Positions 1 through 7,306 are shown, numbered from the stretch's first letter. The stretch: 8,140 bases of DNA from Endomicrobium sp. (GCA_031283985.1 JAITAQ010000052.1:1-8140), one strand, 5' to 3'. Program-made: numbers and translations. Notes: generated by a model not told the origin, from the letters alone.

Positions 1-1389
<1,389 letters not shown>

Positions 1390-1421
1390 TACATACAGAC
1401 GATTAGAAGTCTTGCAATAAA

Positions 1422-1678
1422 ATGAAAAAGTACTATAATAAAATTGAACCTACAAAAGAACAAAAACTGCAAATAGCGAGAAAATTAAAAAGATATTTAA
1501 GAAAAAAAACTATGACACAGATATTGGAGTTCTTAAATCAGAACTTTTCATAGATTTCATTTTCAAAAAAATCTCTCCTTGTTATTATAGTAAAACTCTT
1601 TCTGTTTCTATAGCTCTGATAAAGGAAAGAATTGAAAATTTTTATTATCTTATGAAGGAAAAAATAGTTCATGTTTGA
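1422..1678 (+). pseudogene. DUF2164-family protein, frameshifted at a poly-A run
   Basis: Reading from the ATG at 1422 gives MKKYYNKIEPTKEQKLQIAR and then KLKRYLRKK, after which the frame breaks in the run of eight A at 1502-1509 and stops at 1551. Moving to the neighbouring frame at that run continues with YDTDIGVLKSELFIDFIFKK, ISPCYYSKTL, then a helix ending ERIENFYYLMKEK, with a stop at 1676-1678. The joined product is about 85 residues and matches my memory of small DUF2164 proteins, with their helix - (D/E)IG-LK-E-L-DF---I-P--YN pattern. Function of that family is unknown to me. One added A would restore the whole frame, so the gene is either newly dead, rescued by slippage on the A run, or affected by a sequencing error. 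It lies 32 bases after guaB with no clear Shine-Dalgarno site. Confidence 0.6.
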
Positions 1679-2212
1679 CAACTTAATAGCATTCTTTTTA
1701 CTTGCAGGACTTAGAGTATTTTTTAAATAGAAAAAACATGGAAATGTAAATTTCCCGACCAAGTAAGACACGTTATAAACCACAACAATAATCAAATTTT
1801 TCTTGTCAGCACTTCTGTTTTAAGGTTTTACAGCAACCCTCATCGATAGATATAAATACTATATTGGTTCCCATCATAGCTGTTTTTCAACGCTACTGTC
1901 AATTTTATTATCCTTTTATCGTTTACAGCATCTTTGATTTTGAGAAATTTGTATCTCTAAACAAAAAAGAAAAATGGTCACTAATATTAGTAGGCTTATC
2001 TTGTAGTAAAATATGCTCTTTTGTACGACTTTCTCGACACTACGCCTTTATTGTGTCTTGTCGGTACGACACAATTCACATCATAAACTTGACTACACAT
2101 TGTCAGCTCTTATAATTTTGTTTACAATTGCATCAGCTTTCATTACGCTTCCATTAACATCTTGGTTGATAAAAAATTTTTAAATTTAACCTTTAAAATA
2201 TAAGTTTCCACT
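1679..2212. other. Degenerate intergenic stretch, no assignable gene
   Basis: About 530 bases with no frame that I can support as a gene. Two short minus-strand stretches look faintly coding: around 2105-2170 (NQDVNGSVMKADAIVNKI) and around 2010-2080 (VNCVVPTRHNKG, then SRKSYKRAYFTT). They are broken by stops and frame changes and I do not recognise a family. A plus-strand open frame at 1864-2115 has no family features and no ribosome binding site. A 7-bp inverted repeat, TTGTGTC at 2051-2057 and GACACAA at 2068-2074, lies inside. The likeliest reading is an old, far-decayed minus-strand gene. Confidence 0.5.
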
Positions 2213-2246
2213 AAAAAATATCTGTCTTTTTATAGGACAAATATTT
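2213..2246 (-). terminator. Intrinsic terminator of rplM-rpsI
   Basis: On the minus strand an 11-bp stem (arms 2236-2246 and 2216-2226, one G-U pair, nine-base loop) is followed directly by a U tract (plus-strand A run to 2213). It begins 22 bases beyond the rpsI stop. The G-U pair forms only in the minus-strand transcript, which supports this direction. Confidence 0.8.
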
Positions 2247-2268
2247 TGAATTTTACAAAAATTAAATA

Positions 2269-2664
2269 TTAACGCTTTGAGAATTGGAAGCGTTTTCTTG
2301 CTTTCGGTCTTCCAGATTTCTTTCTTTCAACCATTCTTGAATCTCTAGTTAAAAGACCTTCTTTTTTCAAAACTGCTTTTGATGCTTCATTAAGTTTCAA
2401 AATTGTCCTTGCTATGCTATGGCTTATAGCTCCCGCTTGCCCGCTTACGCCGCCGCCGTTTACATTTACAAAAAAATCATAATTCTTTACGTCTTCCCAG
2501 ATACCTAAAGACTTTAAAGCTGTTTTTTTCAATCTTTCTAATCCGCCAAAATATTCATCTACAGTCTTATTATTTATTATAATTTTACCATTACCAATTG
2601 CCACCCTAGTTCTGGCAATTGCATTCTTTCTGCGCCCTGTGCTTAAATAAGAAACATTGCTCAT
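2269..2664 (-). CDS. rpsI: 30S ribosomal protein S9
   Basis: Ribosomal protein S9 (uS9) of the small-subunit head, whose C-terminal tail reaches the P-site tRNA. The 131-residue length is normal. Family marks are GRRKNAIARTR near the N-terminus, the S9 signature around GGGVSGQAGAISHSIAR, and the basic tail RKKSGRPKARKRFQFSKR, where relatives often end in PQFSKR. Its ATG overlaps the rplM stop as ATGA, and an AGAGGA Shine-Dalgarno element six bases upstream lies inside the rplM end, so translation is probably coupled. An intrinsic terminator follows the stop, closing a two-gene operon in the order found in most bacteria. No damage is visible. Confidence 0.98.
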   Translation of the reverse strand: MSNVSYLSTGRRKNAIARTRVAIGNGKIIINNKTVDEYFGGLERLKKTALKSLGIWEDVKNYDFFVNVNGGGVSGQAGAISHSIARTILKLNEASKAVLKKEGLLTRDSRMVERKKSGRPKARKRFQFSKR

Positions 2665-3107
2665 TTTTTATCCTCTTTATACTTTGCCGACGCTAATTGC
2701 GCGCTATGCGTATGTTTATCTTCTCTAAATACTTTAAGTCTTGTAATCTGTCTATCTGCAAGTTTGTTCTTTGGAAGCATACCTTTTACTGCGGCAAACA
2801 ACGCTTTCTCTGGGCTCTTTTCCATCAAAACAGAATAAGGTGTTAACTTTGCTCCTCCTGGATATCCAGAATATGTAAAATACGTCTTTTGATCAAGTTT
2901 TTTACCTGTAAGAACAATTTTGCTTGCATTTACAACAACAACAAAATCTCCGCAATCTATATGGTTTGTATAGAAAACCTTATCTTTGCCTCTTAAAAGC
3001 TCTGCTATTTCAACAGCAAGCCTCCCTAAAATTTTCCCGCTTGCGTCTCTCAAGTGCCATTTTCTTTCAATCGCTTCTTGTTTTGGTAAATAAGTTTTTT
3101 TATTCAT
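2661..3107 (-). CDS. rplM: 50S ribosomal protein L13
   Basis: Ribosomal protein L13 (uL13), an early-assembling 23S rRNA-binding protein of the large subunit. The 148 residues match the usual 140-150. Recognisable parts are KTYLPKQEAIERKWHLRDA at the start, GKILGRLAVEIAELLRGK, the central YFTYSGYPGGAK, and the signature around AVKGMLPKNKLADRQ. It is the first gene of the rplM-rpsI operon, with a promoter at 3169-3198 giving an untranslated leader of roughly 55 bases. The start follows an AAGG element about eight bases upstream. The leader could carry autoregulation, but I see no structure that proves it. Confidence 0.98.
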   Translation of the reverse strand: MNKKTYLPKQEAIERKWHLRDASGKILGRLAVEIAELLRGKDKVFYTNHIDCGDFVVVVNASKIVLTGKKLDQKTYFTYSGYPGGAKLTPYSVLMEKSPEKALFAAVKGMLPKNKLADRQITRLKVFREDKHTHSAQLASAKYKEDKK

Positions 3108-3168
3108 CTCTAAAACCTTGTCCTATAAAATTCTATACTGCCTTTAAAACAACAAAACCACTTGGCAA

Positions 3169-3198
3169 ATTATAACTCTAAAATATAACCGCCAACAA
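3169..3198 (-). promoter_or_regulatory. Promoter of rplM-rpsI
   Basis: Minus-strand -35 TTGTTG (3193-3198), an 18-base spacer and a perfect -10 TATAAT (3169-3174). It sits about 62 bases upstream of the rplM ATG and faces it. Placement and -10 quality support a sigma-70-type promoter. Confidence 0.6.
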
Positions 3199-3443
3199 TG
3201 TGATATCTATTTATAAGCTGTTAAACTTTAGTGGGGCAACCAAGCTTTTAATATCTTTATCCGACTGCTTTATTGTACCATAATTTAACTGCAAAAAACA
3301 AATCTCAATAAAATGAAACTTCAACCGTCAAAATGTAATGCCTACCTTAACGACATATTACATTGTGTTATTTTTTTGCTCAACAAAATATCAATATTCT
3401 ATTGTTCCAGAATCCACAACAGGAACAGAATAATACTTTTTTC
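3199..3443. other. Degenerate stretch between rplM promoter and activase remnant
   Basis: No gene can be supported here. A minus-strand frame of about 38 codons ends in TAA at 3211-3213 and reads YGTIKQSDKDIKSLVAPLKF near its end. It may be the dying C-terminus of whatever gene the activase remnant belonged to, but I do not recognise it. ATGTAAT at 3334-3340 and ATTACAT at 3357-3363 form a short inverted repeat of unknown meaning. Confidence 0.4.
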
Positions 3444-3800
3444 TCAGACTCTAATATATTCAAATATTTTATAAACATCCTGACCGCCGATATCTAAAAT
3501 AAAAGATACATTTGGATCGAAGTTGATTTTAAAGGATTTCCCTAATTGAAATATAATATGAATATAGTATCGCTTTGTCTTTATCTATTAAAACTGCTTT
3601 TGTCGTAGTAGAACTTGCGTCTATACCTAAAAATAACCTGCCTTTAACGTCAGAGATTTTATATGTATAAGCAAAAATTTTTTATAATCTTCTTTGTCTT
3701 TAAAAAGAGACTATACATTTTCTCTGACATCATTAAAATGTAATGTTCGGTTTTTAACGATTGAAATTTCTCTTGCAATATTTTAAGTATTTCAGGTAAA
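3444..3800 (-). pseudogene. Remnant of CoA-dehydratase activase (BadF/BadG/BcrA/BcrD ATPase family)
   Basis: Pieces of a large acyl-CoA dehydratase activase can be read in shifting frames. LFKDKEDYKKF, KISDVKGRLF, and LGIDASSTTTKAVLIDKD with AILYSYY form the start of the second ASKHA ATPase domain, including its phosphate-1 loop. INFDPNVSFILDIGGQD supplies the phosphate-2 motif and ends at a TGA (3444-3446). Frames change at the A5 run 3702-3706 and the A5/T6 junction 3673-3683. Some 60 codons normally lying between YSYY and NFDP are missing near 3530-3545. Intact relatives exceed 1000 residues, are ATP-driven electron donors to 2-hydroxyacyl-CoA dehydratases or benzoyl-CoA reductases, and carry a [4Fe-4S] cluster. 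The cysteine segments, first ATPase domain and C-terminal domains are absent, so this is a dead fragment. Family assignment is good, exact substrate unknown. Confidence 0.8.
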
Positions 3801-3801
3801 G

Positions 3802-4181
3802 TTAAAATTTTATAAAATTAAATACCGTCGCAGATTTTGTAGGTTTAACTCCCATTTTTCCCAAAATACCGGTGCCTTCGGAAAACGATTCAACAAAATG
3901 GTTGTCTTTAAGGACACTCGTTTGTAAACCTGAAAATTTGACATTCATTTTACTTAAAAGTCCGGACAGAAAAAACTCTGCTTTTTTGCATACTTTATTT
4001 TGATCAATTTCTGTGTTTAGAGTAGTTTTAATATTACATTCTGACTTTTTAACAGATATAAAAACAACATCCCTTTTCGCCACATAAGACCAAAAAGTCA
4101 GGTTGAACCTTCGTTAACAATTCTTATTGACACATCTTCTTTGTTGCAACCAAATTTGACTAAGTCCAGCGCCTAGCGCAT
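3802..4181 (-). pseudogene. jag: Broken jag/khpB (Jag-N and KH domains, R3H lost)
   Basis: Jag (KhpB) is an RNA-binding protein with Jag-N, KH and R3H domains, usually encoded just after yidC. Here, directly after yidC, one frame gives ALDLVKFGCNKEDVSIRIVN then EGST, a TGA at 4098-4100, and LFGLM. After a one-base shift near 4083, AKRDVVFISVKK continues the Jag-N domain. The open stretch to 3802 then has a linker and KH-like KVCKKAEFFLSGLLSKMNVK, DNHFVESFSEGTGILGKMG. The GxxG loop is recognisable, but sequence after it deteriorates and the R3H domain is absent. Another in-frame stop (TAG, 4173-4175) lies near the start. The TGA sits where a Gly (GGA) is expected in EGS-GLFGLM. The 93-codon open stretch alone would be mistaken for an orphan gene. 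Assignment rests on motif pattern plus gene order. Confidence 0.8.
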
Positions 4182-4236
4182 TTAACATTATTTACTACTG
4201 TAATCACTAAAAAATAGACCAAATGCCTAAGAATGC

Positions 4237-5775
4237 TTAATTAATTTTGACTTCTTTTATTATGAAATACTGCTCTATCATTGAAATTATACTGTTAGTA
4301 ATCCAATATATAACAAGCCCTGAAGGGAAAGACCAAAACATAAACGTAAATATAATAGGCATTAAATACATCATTCTCTTCTGCATAGGATCTGAAGCTG
4401 CCATGGTCATTCTCTGCTGGAAAAACATTCCTACACCCATAAGCAACGGAAGAAGATTAATGCTAAAATTTCCCAAGTGCATAAATTGATCCGAAGCTGA
4501 TAAGTCTTTAACCCAAAAAATCCAGCCTTCATTTCTAAGCTCGTAAGCATTTCTCAGCATTGTAAAGAATGCCCAAAAAATAGGAAGCTGTAAAAGCATA
4601 GGCAGACAACCGCCTAAAGGATTAACTTTTTTTGTTCTATAAATGTTCAACATTTCTGCCTGAAGCCTTTGAGGTTCGTTTTTATACTTTGTCTGAATAT
4701 CTTTTATAAAAGGCTGGACACGTTTCATTGCAGCTGCAGATTTTAAACTCTTTAACGTCAAGGGAAGAACTAAAATCTGTATAACAATAGTTATCATAAT
4801 TATAGCCCAGCCATAATTATGCGTAATTTTACAGAAGAACATTAAAACAGCAAAAGCTATCTTTCCTAAAAATCCAAAAACACCAAAATCAACAGTTTTT
4901 TCAAGACCTAAATTATAACTCTTCAAATATGTGTATCCTTTAGGACCCAAATAGAAGTTAATAGAGTATTCTTTTCTATCTACATTTTGAGGGAGCGTCG
5001 CAGTCATTGTTACAGAATAAGGATGCTTTTTATCAAGTCTTGAAAGAATAATCTTGTCAAAATCTGACGATTTTTCAGGGATAAAGGCGGCAAGGAAATA
5101 TCTGTTGTCTATAGCCATCCATTTGTAAGAAGAAGTGAGTTCAGAATCGGTTTTAAGTTTTTTTAGTTTATATGGCTTGTCTGCTGTATATGCCAGAGCT
5201 CTGGATAAAGAAACATTTTCCCTCACTTCCTTAGCATCAGTTCCAAGACCAGGACCCCACTTAATATCTATTTCAGGAACTGAAACTGAAGAGTTTCTAT
5301 CAATAAAAATATTTAAATTGTGCATGTATGAGTCAGATAAATTATATATTTTTGTAATTTTCCAACCTTCTTTAGATACATACTCAAAAACTATTTTATT
5401 ATCTGATTTAGAAACAATTTTATAAACCGATCCCTGAAAATTTCCCATAACAGGAGACGACCCAGGAAAAACTAAATCCACCCACTCACCATTTTTTTCT
5501 TTAATAGACCAATTAAGCACAGCGGCTCCTTTATTTGTCAAAACCGCCTTATATTTTTCTGTTTCAATATTTATCTTTTCTTCTTCAAAAAATTGCGAGA
5601 TCTCACCTTGAATTTGATTGTTTTTAACAAACATTGAACTTGAATATTCGTTCCTTTCTGTCTGAACTTGAGATGAAGTTTGATTTACTTGTGTAGATTG
5701 TGGAGCAAAGAAAAAGTACCAGATAAAAATTACTGCTGCTGATAAAACTACAAACAAAATAGAATTCTTCTGCAT
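4237..5775 (-). CDS. yidC: Membrane protein insertase YidC
   Basis: YidC/Oxa1-family insertase that places and folds proteins in the inner membrane, alone or with SecYEG. The 512 residues fit the Gram-negative form. A membrane segment at about 5-23 is followed by a hydrophilic linker and a large periplasmic P1 domain to about residue 300, then the conserved five-helix core. Core marks are NYGWAIIMIT, the charged cytoplasmic C1 loop (about 342-383), NPLGGCLPMLLQLPIFWAFF (385 onward), and the closing FPSGLVIYWITNSI. The C-terminus is short and weakly charged. Residue 333 is Gln (codon 4777-4779) where most homologues have the groove Arg. The start overlaps the yidD stop by one base (TAATG), with AAGGAAG upstream for its own ribosome site. 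It is the last intact gene of the rpmH operon. Confidence 0.98.
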   Translation of the reverse strand: MQKNSILFVVLSAAVIFIWYFFFAPQSTQVNQTSSQVQTERNEYSSSMFVKNNQIQGEISQFFEEEKINIETEKYKAVLTNKGAAVLNWSIKEKNGEWVDLVFPGSSPVMGNFQGSVYKIVSKSDNKIVFEYVSKEGWKITKIYNLSDSYMHNLNIFIDRNSSVSVPEIDIKWGPGLGTDAKEVRENVSLSRALAYTADKPYKLKKLKTDSELTSSYKWMAIDNRYFLAAFIPEKSSDFDKIILSRLDKKHPYSVTMTATLPQNVDRKEYSINFYLGPKGYTYLKSYNLGLEKTVDFGVFGFLGKIAFAVLMFFCKITHNYGWAIIMITIVIQILVLPLTLKSLKSAAAMKRVQPFIKDIQTKYKNEPQRLQAEMLNIYRTKKVNPLGGCLPMLLQLPIFWAFFTMLRNAYELRNEGWIFWVKDLSASDQFMHLGNFSINLLPLLMGVGMFFQQRMTMAASDPMQKRMMYLMPIIFTFMFWSFPSGLVIYWITNSIISMIEQYFIIKEVKIN

Positions 5776-6017
5776 TATAAACTTCCTTTACCATTAGTTT
5801 TTTTCTTAATTACAGGAACAGGATCTAATCCACCATTGCAAAAAGGATTACATCGTATAATTCTTTTAAAGACTAGAAAAGATCCCTTAAAAAGCCCATA
5901 CATTTCTATAGCCTGATAAGCATATGTAGAACAGGTTGGATAGAAACGACACATGTCAGGCAGAATTTTTGAAACAAACTTATAATATTTGATAAGAAAA
6001 AGAGCAAAAAGCTTCAC
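5775..6017 (-). CDS. yidD: Membrane protein insertion efficiency factor YidD
   Basis: YidD is a small peripheral inner-membrane protein that helps YidC-dependent insertion. The 80 residues match the usual 70-90. It has a hydrophobic amphipathic N-terminus ([12 protein letters not shown]), then [19 protein letters not shown], the RIIRCNP segment and the GGLDPVP motif. Cysteines 23, 29 and 56 are all kept. The start is GTG (6015-6017), backed by a GGAG element seven bases upstream that lies inside the end of rnpA, four bases away. The stop overlaps the yidC start as TAATG, so the two partners are probably translated together. Confidence 0.96.
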   Translation of the reverse strand: MKLFALFLIKYYKFVSKILPDMCRFYPTCSTYAYQAIEMYGLFKGSFLVFKRIIRCNPFCNGGLDPVPVIKKKTNGKGSL

Positions 6018-6021
6018 AGCA

Positions 6022-6444
6022 CTACTCCGAAAGTATATAAAGATTGGCGTCTTTTAATAAAACCAAAATAATATCTTCAAGTTTTTTGTAATCAAGCAAT
6101 ACCGTTTCTGTCTTTAAAATAAAAATCAAATCCAAACCCGGTTTCAACAAATGTTTATTAGTCCTAAAAATTTCTCTTAGCCTTCTTTTAGTTCTGTTCC
6201 TTATAACTGCCATGCCTACTCTCTTTGGAGTTATAAGTCCCAGCCGTCTTACATCTTGTCCATCTTTCCTTATATAAGCTAAAATTTTTATTGCTTTATT
6301 TTCAAGCCTTAAGCCGTTTTTAAATATTTTATTGAAATCTCTTTGGATGTGGATACGCTCAAAATACGCAAAAGAAAACTTTTTCTTAGCTGATTTATCG
6401 TTGGATAAACGCATCGAAAAAGTTGACTTTTCTTTAGTCTGCAT
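6022..6444 (-). CDS. rnpA: Ribonuclease P protein component
   Basis: The protein subunit of RNase P, which helps the catalytic RNA bind and cleave the 5' leader of precursor tRNAs. Core features are [29 protein letters not shown] and the RNR signature [14 protein letters not shown] (RNR at 82-84). At 140 residues it is slightly long because of some 20 extra, charged N-terminal residues before the FSF segment. A second ATG at residue 11 is an alternative start. The chosen ATG lies six bases after the rpmH stop with only a weak AGG ahead of it, suggesting reliance on coupling. A 60-codon frame overlapping it in another phase is a shadow. Confidence 0.96.
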   Translation of the reverse strand: MQTKEKSTFSMRLSNDKSAKKKFSFAYFERIHIQRDFNKIFKNGLRLENKAIKILAYIRKDGQDVRRLGLITPKRVGMAVIRNRTKRRLREIFRTNKHLLKPGLDLIFILKTETVLLDYKKLEDIILVLLKDANLYILSE

Positions 6445-6450
6445 AAGGAC

Positions 6451-6585
6451 CTACGCACAAATCGTTTTGCGTCCTTTTCTTCTACGCGCACTCAAAACTT
6501 TTCTCCCTCCGGGAGTAGACATTCTTGCCATAAAGCCTATTTTTTTCTTTCTTCTGTCTTTGTTTGGCTGATACGTTCTTTTCAT
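6451..6585 (-). CDS. rpmH: 50S ribosomal protein L34
   Basis: A complete 44-residue bL34 protein of the large ribosomal subunit. It begins [15 protein letters not shown], continues [15 protein letters not shown], and ends [13 protein letters not shown], which is the whole family pattern of MKRTYQP, GF-ARM-T--GR-VL--RR-KGR. An AGAGGA Shine-Dalgarno element lies seven to nine bases before the ATG (6583-6585). It is the first gene of rpmH-rnpA-yidD-yidC, about 25 bases downstream of the predicted transcript start. dnaA, often near rpmH, is not in the window. Confidence 0.97.
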   Translation of the reverse strand: MKRTYQPNKDRRKKKIGFMARMSTPGGRKVLSARRRKGRKTICA

Positions 6586-6616
6586 TTTAAAATCCTCTTT
6601 CTACTATTTCACTCCA

Positions 6617-6645
6617 ATTATATCTAAAACACTTTGTGGTGTCAA
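6617..6645 (-). promoter_or_regulatory. Consensus sigma-70-type promoter of the rpmH operon
   Basis: Minus-strand TTGACA (6640-6645), 17-base spacer, TATAAT (6617-6622): a perfect match to the canonical pattern at optimal spacing. It directs transcription into rpmH with a leader of about 25 bases. The -35 box starts where the upstream terminator's U tract ends. Confidence 0.9.
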
Positions 6646-6680
6646 ACAAAAAGGGGCTTCGGTAAAAACCGAAGCCCCTT
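6646..6680 (-). terminator. Strong intrinsic terminator after the lysine-rich repeat gene
   Basis: Perfect 13-bp GC-rich stem, arms AAGGGGCTTCGGT (6651-6663) and ACCGAAGCCCCTT (6668-6680), with a four-base loop. On the minus strand it is followed by UUUUU (6646-6650). It lies 24 bases after the stop at 6705. On the plus strand the following bases are A-rich, so it acts mainly on the minus strand. Confidence 0.93.
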
Positions 6681-6704
6681 AATTAAAAAATGACACGACA
6701 AAAT

Positions 6705-7019
6705 TTATTTTATTTTACCCTTCTTTACAGATTTCTTAACCGCTTTCACCATTTTCTTTTTGAAAACTTTGTTTACGGTTTTTTCAGACTTTTTCTTACC
6801 GCCTCTGCTCATAACTGATCTTGAGATATCACCCTGCTTGTCAATAAAGTAAAGGTAGCCTTTCTCTTTCTTAAGCCCTATTTCTGTTACTTTTGAATGT
6901 TTCCCACCTTTTTTACCGCCTCTTGCCATCAAAGTTCTTGAGACATCACCTTGCTTGTCAATAAAATAAAGATATCCAGATTCTCTCTTTACTCCAACTT
7001 TCTTTACTTTTTCAGCCAT
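6705..7019 (-). CDS. Lysine-rich small protein with two GYLYFIDKQGD repeats, function unknown
   Basis: A 104-residue, strongly basic protein made of two copies of a 29-residue unit (residues 9-37 and 48-76, 22 identities, 39-residue period). Each unit has GYLYFIDKQGD, then (V/I)SR, an M(A/S)R step and RGGKK. A lysine/valine-rich tail follows (77-104: KKKMVKAVKKSVKKGK), resembling histone H1-like bacterial tails in composition only. There is no signal peptide, membrane segment or cysteine. The ATG at 7017-7019 is chosen because a perfect AGGAGG lies nine bases upstream. An in-frame ATG at 7056-7058 would add 13 residues encoded across that site. The gene has its own strong terminator, and a consensus promoter lies about 250 bases upstream. 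I do not recognise a characterised family. A nucleic-acid-binding or nucleoid role is inference from charge alone. Confidence 0.85.
   Translation of the reverse strand: MAEKVKKVGVKRESGYLYFIDKQGDVSRTLMARGGKKGGKHSKVTEIGLKKEKGYLYFIDKQGDISRSVMSRGGKKKSEKTVNKVFKKKMVKAVKKSVKKGKIK
6792..6995 (-). repeat. Two-copy intragenic repeat (29-codon unit)
   Basis: Copy 1 is 6909-6995 and copy 2 is 6792-6878. The DNA is also alike, for example CTTGCTTGTCAATAAA against CCTGCTTGTCAATAAA on the plus strand, so the duplication is either fairly recent or under strong selection. It encodes residues 9-37 and 48-76 of the lysine-rich protein. Confidence 0.9.
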
Positions 7020-7028
7020 TTTACACAT

Positions 7029-7034
7029 CCTCCT
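7029..7034 (-). promoter_or_regulatory. Ribosome binding site AGGAGG fixing the start at 7019
   Basis: A full-consensus Shine-Dalgarno sequence nine bases before the ATG at 7017-7019. It lies within the reading frame upstream of that ATG, which argues against the longer start at 7058. Confidence 0.85.
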
Positions 7035-7070
7035 GTAATTACAAATTGATTTATTCATCTAAAATGGAGT

Positions 7071-7251
7071 TTATCGGAACTGCATTTTGTTATAAAACAC
7101 TTTTTTTGTGATTATTCTATCTATTGTTGAAGCAGGAATTTTTTTCATTCTTATTAAACTATAAATTTTAGACTTTCCTACTTCTAAATCTTCAAAAAAT
7201 TCTTTAATATCCATTACTTGCTTGGTTTGAATTATTCTGTATTTTTTTCAT
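7071..7251 (-). pseudogene. Excisionase-like helix-turn-helix remnant
   Basis: The longest clean frame starts at ATG 7214 and encodes 47 residues: MDIKEFFEDLEVGKSKIYSL, IRMKKIPAST, then KKVFYNKMQFR and TAA at 7071-7073. This resembles the MerR-superfamily excisionase-type HTH (HTH_17) pattern, in which IKEVA-LL-VSKSTIY-LI is followed by IPA-KIG and a basic wing. An earlier ATG (7251) begins MKK and would join the same frame through YRIIQTKQV if one A were removed from the seven-A run (plus-strand T run 7242-7248). I read it as a frameshifted, partly degraded gene for a DNA-binding protein. A short functional peptide from ATG 7214 cannot be excluded, but that start lacks a Shine-Dalgarno site. 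A perfect promoter lies just upstream, and the lysine-rich gene follows 51 bases after the stop. Confidence 0.5.
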
Positions 7252-7277
7252 TTTTTATTCTTTTATTTTATATTAAA

Positions 7278-7306
7278 ATTATATGTATCTTATTATATTT
7301 TGTCAA
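7278..7306 (-). promoter_or_regulatory. Perfect consensus promoter upstream of HTH remnant and lysine-rich gene
   Basis: Minus-strand TTGACA (7301-7306), 17-base spacer, TATAAT (7278-7283). It faces the HTH remnant and the lysine-rich gene. With no terminator seen between, transcripts could cover both, giving the lysine-rich gene a leader of about 250 bases. Confidence 0.8.

Noticed and set aside
1398..1415. Terminator after guaB from AGAC...GTCT
   Set aside because: The stem is only four base pairs and there is no U tract.
1538..1795. Minus-strand 85-codon frame
   Set aside because: It lies opposite the DUF2164 pseudogene, whose plus-strand product is recognisable.
2051..2074. TTGTGTC/GACACAA hairpin as terminator or operator
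   Set aside because: Seven base pairs, ten-base loop, no U tract and no adjacent intact gene.
1864..2115. Plus-strand 83-codon frame
   Set aside because: No ribosome binding site, no family pattern, and it overlaps patches that look more coding on the other strand.
3329..3760. Near-repeat AAAATGTAATG...TTAACGA at about 3331 and about 3736
   Set aside because: Only 11 plus 7 matching bases in very AT-rich DNA; probably chance.
3802..4083. A stand-alone 93-residue unknown gene, briefly considered as a Pol IV (DinB) little-finger fragment
   Set aside because: Upstream frames supply Jag-N motifs and the position after yidC is that of jag; the KH-like GTGILGKMG explains the stretch better.
6309..6491. 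Minus-strand 60-codon frame overlapping rnpA and rpmH
   Set aside because: Both real genes in this place are clear family members in other frames.
7020..7058. Longer start (ATG 7056-7058) for the lysine-rich protein
   Set aside because: The added codons read through the AGGAGG site, and the ATG at 7019 has ideal spacing.
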